Below are positions 12,208 through 16,531 of a stretch of 16,531 nucleotides of DNA, piece by piece. The notes under the pieces were generated by a model. That model did no database searches, was not told the origin of the DNA, and worked only from the letters and a program-made list of their open reading frames with translations. The number at the start of each line of letters is the position of its first letter. Within the stretch, counting starts at the first letter, position 1. A program made the position numbers and the translations under genes. Source of the DNA: Treponema sp. UBA4319 (lineage in GTDB: Bacteria; Spirochaetota; Spirochaetia; Treponematales; Treponemataceae); the NCBI GenBank assembly GCA_002393865.1, contig DGUD01000186.1:1-16531 (forward strand), given 5' to 3'.

Positions 12208-15200
12208 ATGAGAAGACAAGGAATACTGCTCGCGGCGCTGCTTTTCTGCCGTATTGCGTCCGCCGAGGACTCTTTTTTCGATAATTACGTCTACCAGAAC
12301 TGGAATGCATTCGGAACGCTGAACGGCACGAGCACGACGGACGTATTCCAGACAAAAGACGGCTACATCAACATCGGGACCTACGAAGGGCTCGCCCGCT
12401 TTGACGGCGTGACCTTCACCACGCACAAGCGCTCAAAAAACAACGACCTCGCATTTGTCTCCGTGCGCGCAATCCTTGAGGACTCCCAGGGGAACCTCTG
12501 GCTCGGCTCAAACGACGAGGGCCTGCAGAAGATATCGAAGGAAGGAAAGAAGCTCTTTACCACGCAGAACGGTCTGCCGAACAACTCCATCCGGGCACTG
12601 GCGGAGGACCACAAAGGCAATGTCTGGGTCGGCACGGCGGCAGGCGTCGTCTACATCACGCCGCAGGGACGCATGATAAACGCGCAGTTCGAGGCAGGAA
12701 CCATCTCAAAGGGCATCATCGCGACGTCGCTCTACTGCGACGACGGGGGAACCATGTGGCTGCTGACAGCGAACGAGCGGGGGCTCTTCCACTTTGACGA
12801 CGGGATTTTCCGCACGCGCCGAGAGCTGGACGTCTACGGCAACTACCTTGCCACCGCAATCTGCCAGGACAAAGAGGGAGCCTTCTGGGCAGGGCTCAGC
12901 GACATAGGGTTGCTGAGGATACACGACGGCAAGCTGGAGAAGGTACAAAGCGGCACCATCCTTGACAGCGTGGCCACGACATGCGCCTTTGTCGCGGACG
13001 ACGGGACAGTCTGGTTCGGCACGGAGAAGGGGCTCGTCGTCTACCGCAAGGGACGCTTCCACGAATACAGCGGGAGCAGCCTCGACAGCGCAAAGATAAA
13101 CAAGATTATCAGCGACCGCGAGGGCAACATCTGGATAGCCACCGACAGGAACGGCATCGGCAAGCTCACGCTCGGCAAATTCAAGATTATGAAGCTCGGC
13201 GTGGCAGTCAACAGCATCGCGGAAGATCGCCACGGCACCGTATGGGCGGGGACGGATACCGGCGTCCGCTGCTACCGCGACGACAGCGAAGTACAGGACG
13301 CCATCACCTCATTCACGGAGGGGCTCAGAGTCCGCGACGTGTACGCCGCCAGAGACGGCAGCCTGCTGGTCAGCTGCTACTCGGCGCCCGCGCTGCTGCA
13401 TTACAGCGACGGCACGATAAAAAGCTGGACGAAGGACAGCGGGCTGGCAGGGAACAAGGTCCGTGTCGCCATAGAGACAAGGAGCGGCGACATCTACGCC
13501 GGCACCACCACAGGGCTGAGCATCATCCATGCCGACGGCAGCATACGGAATTTCAAGCAGGCCGACGGGCTTGAGAACGAATATATCATGACGCTCTATC
13601 AGGACACGACCGACACCATCTGGATAGGTACCGACGGCGGCGGCATCTACCTGATGAAGGACGAGCAGATTATCGCCCATCTTACTTCGGAAGAAGGCCT
13701 CGCGGGGAACGTCATTTTCAAGATTACGCAGGAGCTGGACGGCGCAATCTGGATATGCAGCGGCAGCGGCATCACGCGCTGCCCCGCGCTCGACAGCGTG
13801 AGCGGAATTCCGTCGGCATTCCAGAACATCAACTCTGACAACGGCATAGAGACCGACTCCGTGTTCCAGCTGACGCCCGACAGCACGAACAACCTCTGGA
13901 TGACCAGCAACCACGGCATATCATCGGCGCCGTTCATGGACATGCTGGACATGGCGGACGGCAAGCGGGACAGCATCAGCGTCAAATTCTACAGCAAGAA
14001 CGACGGTCTTGACTCGGCCGGCCCCACGTCCACGGCAAAAAGCATGACCGACAGGTACGGGCGGGTCTGGTTCGCCATGGTGGACGGCATCGCAATCTAC
14101 GACCCGGAGAAAAACCAGGAGAGTGCAGTGATGCCGCTCGTCAGGATAGAGAGTGTCACCGTGGACAACGAGCTGCTCATAGACAACAAGCTCTTTTCCT
14201 CCCCGCAGGAAGAGATTATCCTGAAACCGGGGACAAAGCGCGTGGACATACAATTCTCCGGCATCAGCTTCGATGCCCCTGAGCGGATACGCTTTACCCA
14301 CAAGCTCACGAATTTCGAGGACGAATTCAGCGAGCCCAGCACATCGAGAACCATGTCCTACACGAACCTCACCCCTGGCAAGCACACCTTTCTCCTGAAC
14401 GCCATCAACGGCGACGGCTTCTATTCGACGCAGGCGGAGACGGTGCTCTTTGTGCAGAAGCCCTATATCTACCAGATACCGGCCTTCTGGATTGCTCTGG
14501 CGGCGCTGCTCTTCGGCGGCATATTCCTTACCGTGTACCACAAAGAGCAGCGGATGAAGCGCGAGAACCTGCGGCTTGAGCAGATGGTGCAGCTGCGGAC
14601 ATCGCAGCTCAAGACGGAAAAAGAAAAATCTGACCAGCTCCTCCGGGCCATCCTCCCGGAAGAAATCGCGAACGAGCTGAAGGACGAGGTGCATTCCATC
14701 GGTCAGAACTTTGACGACGTGACGATACTTTTCTCGGATATCGTGGGCTTTACGAGCACGTCGAGCGGACACAGCGCGGAGGAAATCGTCGGGGCGCTCA
14801 ACGACCTGTTCAGCCTTTTTGACGTGCGAGCGCAGAAATACGGCGTGGAGAAAATCAAGACCATCGGGGACGCATACATGGCAACATGCGGGCTTCCTAC
14901 CCCGAACAAGCGCCACGCGGAGGTCATGGCTGCGTTCGCAAAGGGTATGCTGGAAGACCTTGCCCAGTACAATAAGACCGCCAGCATCCCCTTCAATATC
15001 CGCATCGGGCTGAACTGCGGTCCCGTCACGGCGGGAGTCATCGGCAAGACGAAATTCATCTATGATGTCTGGGGGAACACCGTGAACGTGGCCAGCCGCA
15101 TGGAGACAGCGGCAAATCCCGGTGGCATCAGGGTATCCGAGATGGCGTACCAGCACCTCAAGGACAGCGGGCTCACATTCAGCGCGCCGATTGAATGCAA

Positions 15201-15243
15201 CATAAAAGGAAAAGGTCTCATGACGACCTATGACATACTGTAA
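12208..15243 (+). CDS. Receptor-type class III adenylate cyclase with beta-propeller sensor
   Basis: 1011 residues. Signal peptide about 1-19 (cleavage after IASA). A large periplasmic region of two-component-regulator propeller repeats follows (about 30-650), seen as recurring blade motifs such as GNLWLGS, GNVWVGT, GTVWFGT, GNIWIAT, GTVWAGT and DTIWIGT, roughly a dozen in all. A Y_Y_Y-type domain (about 678-745) leads to one transmembrane helix (757-778), a charged coiled-coil linker and a cytosolic cyclase domain (about 836-1011). Metal-binding Asp844 (FSDIVGFT) and Asp888 (IGDAYM), base-selecting Lys884 and Asp953 (YDVWG), and transition-state Asn960 and Arg964 are all present; the Lys/Asp pair indicates ATP, not GTP. 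It should make cAMP on sensing an extracytoplasmic signal. The fold resembles Bacteroides hybrid two-component sensors with the kinase replaced by a cyclase. A UrtA-like lipoprotein gene follows by 19 nt. Confidence 0.92.
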   Translation: MRRQGILLAALLFCRIASAEDSFFDNYVYQNWNAFGTLNGTSTTDVFQTKDGYINIGTYEGLARFDGVTFTTHKRSKNNDLAFVSVRAILEDSQGNLWLGSNDEGLQKISKEGKKLFTTQNGLPNNSIRALAEDHKGNVWVGTAAGVVYITPQGRMINAQFEAGTISKGIIATSLYCDDGGTMWLLTANERGLFHFDDGIFRTRRELDVYGNYLATAICQDKEGAFWAGLSDIGLLRIHDGKLEKVQSGTILDSVATTCAFVADDGTVWFGTEKGLVVYRKGRFHEYSGSSLDSAKINKIISDREGNIWIATDRNGIGKLTLGKFKIMKLGVAVNSIAEDRHGTVWAGTDTGVRCYRDDSEVQDAITSFTEGLRVRDVYAARDGSLLVSCYSAPALLHYSDGTIKSWTKDSGLAGNKVRVAIETRSGDIYAGTTTGLSIIHADGSIRNFKQADGLENEYIMTLYQDTTDTIWIGTDGGGIYLMKDEQIIAHLTSEEGLAGNVIFKITQELDGAIWICSGSGITRCPALDSVSGIPSAFQNINSDNGIETDSVFQLTPDSTNNLWMTSNHGISSAPFMDMLDMADGKRDSISVKFYSKNDGLDSAGPTSTAKSMTDRYGRVWFAMVDGIAIYDPEKNQESAVMPLVRIESVTVDNELLIDNKLFSSPQEEIILKPGTKRVDIQFSGISFDAPERIRFTHKLTNFEDEFSEPSTSRTMSYTNLTPGKHTFLLNAINGDGFYSTQAETVLFVQKPYIYQIPAFWIALAALLFGGIFLTVYHKEQRMKRENLRLEQMVQLRTSQLKTEKEKSDQLLRAILPEEIANELKDEVHSIGQNFDDVTILFSDIVGFTSTSSGHSAEEIVGALNDLFSLFDVRAQKYGVEKIKTIGDAYMATCGLPTPNKRHAEVMAAFAKGMLEDLAQYNKTASIPFNIRIGLNCGPVTAGVIGKTKFIYDVWGNTVNVASRMETAANPGGIRVSEMAYQHLKDSGLTFSAPIECNIKGKGLMTTYDIL

Positions 15244-15262
15244 TTTTTGGAGGATTGCTACT

Positions 15263-16450
15263 ATGAAGAAGACTATATTCCTTGCGCTGGCAGGCGCTGC
15301 GCTGCTGATAAGCGCCTGCAAAGAGCAGCCGCTGCAGCAGGATGAGGTAAAAGTCGGCCTGCTCCATTCCCTGAGCGGGACAATGGCAATGAGCGAGACG
15401 CCCGTAAAGGATTCCGAGCTGCTCGCCATACGGGAAATAAACGAGGCGGGCGGCATACTCGGCAAGAAGATAAAGGCCGTGGAGGAAGACGGCGCGAGCG
15501 ACCCCGCCACATTCGCGGAAAAGGCGCGTAAGCTGCTTGAGGAGGACAAAGTCGCCACGGTGTTCGGCTGCTGGACATCAGCCTCCCGCAAGGCGGTAAA
15601 GCCGGTGTTCGAGGAAGACTACGGACTTTTGTGGTACCCCGTCCAGTACGAAGGAATGGAGGCCAGCCCCAACATCATGTACATGGGAGCCGCACCGAAC
15701 CAGCAGGTCATTCCGGCGGTGGACTACTGCGCGGAGCATTTCGGCAAAAAGATGTACCTGCTCGGAAGCGACTATATTTTTCCCCGGACCGCAAACAGAA
15801 TCATCAAGGCGCAGCTCGCGGCGCTTGACGGGGAATGCGCAGGCGAGACCTATGTCCCCATGGGATTCCTTGATTTCTCTTCGATCATCGAGGAGATAAA
15901 AAAAGAGAAGCCGGACGTCATCATCAATTCGCTCAACGGAGACTCAAACACGCACTTTTTCCGCCAGCTCAGCAAAGCGGGCATAGGCTCAGAGACAATC
16001 CCGGTGATGAGCTTTTCCATCGCGGAGGAAGAAGTGAGCAAGATAGGCGTCGATAACCTGGAGGGGCACCTCGTCGCATGGAACTACTACGAGACGACAG
16101 AGACCGCAAAGAACGCGCAATTCGTCTCCGACTACAAATCCGCCTACGGAAGCAACCGGGTGACCGGAGACCCCATCGAAGCCGGCTACATCGCGGTCTA
16201 CATGTGGGCGGCCGCCTGCGAGAAAGCGGGGACATTCGACGTCGAGGCAGTGCGTATGGCCGCAAAGGGGCTCAGCTTTACCGCCCCGGAAGGAACCGTC
16301 ACCATTGACGGCGCCAACCAGCACCTGTACAAGCAGGTGCGCATCGGAAAAATAAACGGAAATGGTCTGATCGATGAAATATGGGCGACCCCCGGAGCAG
16401 TCAAGCCGGATCCGTACCTGAGTACCTACGAGTGGGCACGGGGGCTCTAA
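15263..16450 (+). CDS. urtA: Urea/amide-type ABC substrate-binding lipoprotein (UrtA-like)
   Basis: 395-residue periplasmic binding protein of the branched-chain amino acid/urea class. The lipoprotein signal [19 protein letters not shown] gives a lipidated Cys19. UrtA-like segments are plain: [15 protein letters not shown] near the mature start, [68 protein letters not shown] and FSIAEEE. The ATG at 15263 is supported by GGAGG (15249-15253) 9 nt upstream and by the signal peptide; the frame extends 11 codons further up, overlapping the cyclase stop, but lacks such support. The gene is followed directly by a terminator and then a tRNA, so urtBCDE permease and ATPase genes are not linked. It may serve the adjacent cyclase as a ligand receptor, or an ABC transporter encoded elsewhere; both are inference. 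Urea as ligand is by family likeness only. Confidence 0.88.
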   Translation: MKKTIFLALAGAALLISACKEQPLQQDEVKVGLLHSLSGTMAMSETPVKDSELLAIREINEAGGILGKKIKAVEEDGASDPATFAEKARKLLEEDKVATVFGCWTSASRKAVKPVFEEDYGLLWYPVQYEGMEASPNIMYMGAAPNQQVIPAVDYCAEHFGKKMYLLGSDYIFPRTANRIIKAQLAALDGECAGETYVPMGFLDFSSIIEEIKKEKPDVIINSLNGDSNTHFFRQLSKAGIGSETIPVMSFSIAEEEVSKIGVDNLEGHLVAWNYYETTETAKNAQFVSDYKSAYGSNRVTGDPIEAGYIAVYMWAAACEKAGTFDVEAVRMAAKGLSFTAPEGTVTIDGANQHLYKQVRIGKINGNGLIDEIWATPGAVKPDPYLSTYEWARGL

Positions 16451-16451
16451 A

Positions 16452-16480
16452 AAGAAGGGGGAACAAAGTTCCCCCTTCTT
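16452..16480. terminator. Bidirectional terminator between urtA and tRNA-Arg
   Basis: AAGAAGGGGGAAC (16452-16464), AAA, GTTCCCCCTTCTT (16468-16480) form a perfect 13-bp stem. On the minus strand it continues with TTT, giving a good T tail for the tRNA-Arg transcript; on the plus strand the tail is shorter. Confidence 0.85.
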
Positions 16481-16483
16481 AAT

Positions 16484-16531
16484 TGACGCATGGCGGGCTC
16501 GAACCGCCGACCCACTGCTTAGAAGGCAGTT
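16484..16531 (-). tRNA. tRNA-Arg (UCU), partial at window end
   Basis: Read on the minus strand, the anticodon stem ACTGC/GCAGT closes the loop CTTCTAA with anticodon TCT (plus-strand AGA at 16521-16523). The T arm GGCGG-TTCGAGC-CCGCC and the 3' acceptor strand ATGCGTC with discriminator A follow. The 5' half lies outside the window. CCA is not encoded. Confidence 0.9.

Noticed and set aside
13921..15591. 556-codon open frame on the minus strand across the cyclase gene
   Set aside because: It spans the cyclase catalytic domain and the urtA start in antisense; no motifs and no ribosome-binding site.
1..16531. CRISPR array, prophage or complete insertion sequence
   Set aside because: No regularly spaced repeats, phage genes or transposase frames were seen on either strand.

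Overview
The window is a GC-rich bacterial chromosome segment whose gene content best fits a spirochaete of the Treponema group. Pointers to this are a 577-residue protein resembling a spirochaete-restricted family of unknown function, a split two-gene chromate-type transporter, and a receptor-type class III adenylate cyclase. No marker gene fixes the species, so the lineage is inference. Genes are densely packed, and most coding ends carry clear hairpin terminators.

Layout. Bases 25-726 (minus) encode DeoD purine nucleoside phosphorylase. Bases 727-1332 are non-coding and rich in hairpins; they hold a divergent deoD promoter, a possible structured RNA ending in a strong terminator, and the leader of the next operon. 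Bases 1333-4520 (plus) form a tight three-gene operon: an SPFH/YdjI-type protein with C-terminal zinc ribbons, a YdjG-type protein with N-terminal zinc ribbons and one membrane anchor, and a TPM-domain membrane protein. This resembles the Bacillus ydjGHI membrane-stress module, but no PspA gene is present. A convergent terminator separates it from a minus-strand block (4586-11561): two overlapping half-size chromate transporter genes, malQ, argG, pgeF, and the 577-residue protein.

Bases 11562-11897 are an AT-rich promoter region driving tRNA-Gln(CUG) and tRNA-Glu(CUC), each followed by its own terminator. Bases 12208-16450 (plus) form a two-gene unit: a membrane adenylate cyclase with a large periplasmic beta-propeller sensor, then a urea-type ABC substrate-binding lipoprotein (UrtA-like) that is followed at once by a terminator, with no permease or ATPase genes. 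A partial tRNA-Arg(UCU) on the minus strand ends the window.

The most interesting candidates are the cyclase/UrtA pair, which may be a ligand-binding-protein-coupled cAMP sensor, and the SPFH/zinc-ribbon/TPM operon. Also notable are start codons that lie 6-8 nt after a -10 box (deoD, chrA, the cyclase gene), which suggests leaderless transcripts, and the structured non-coding region at 780-1125.
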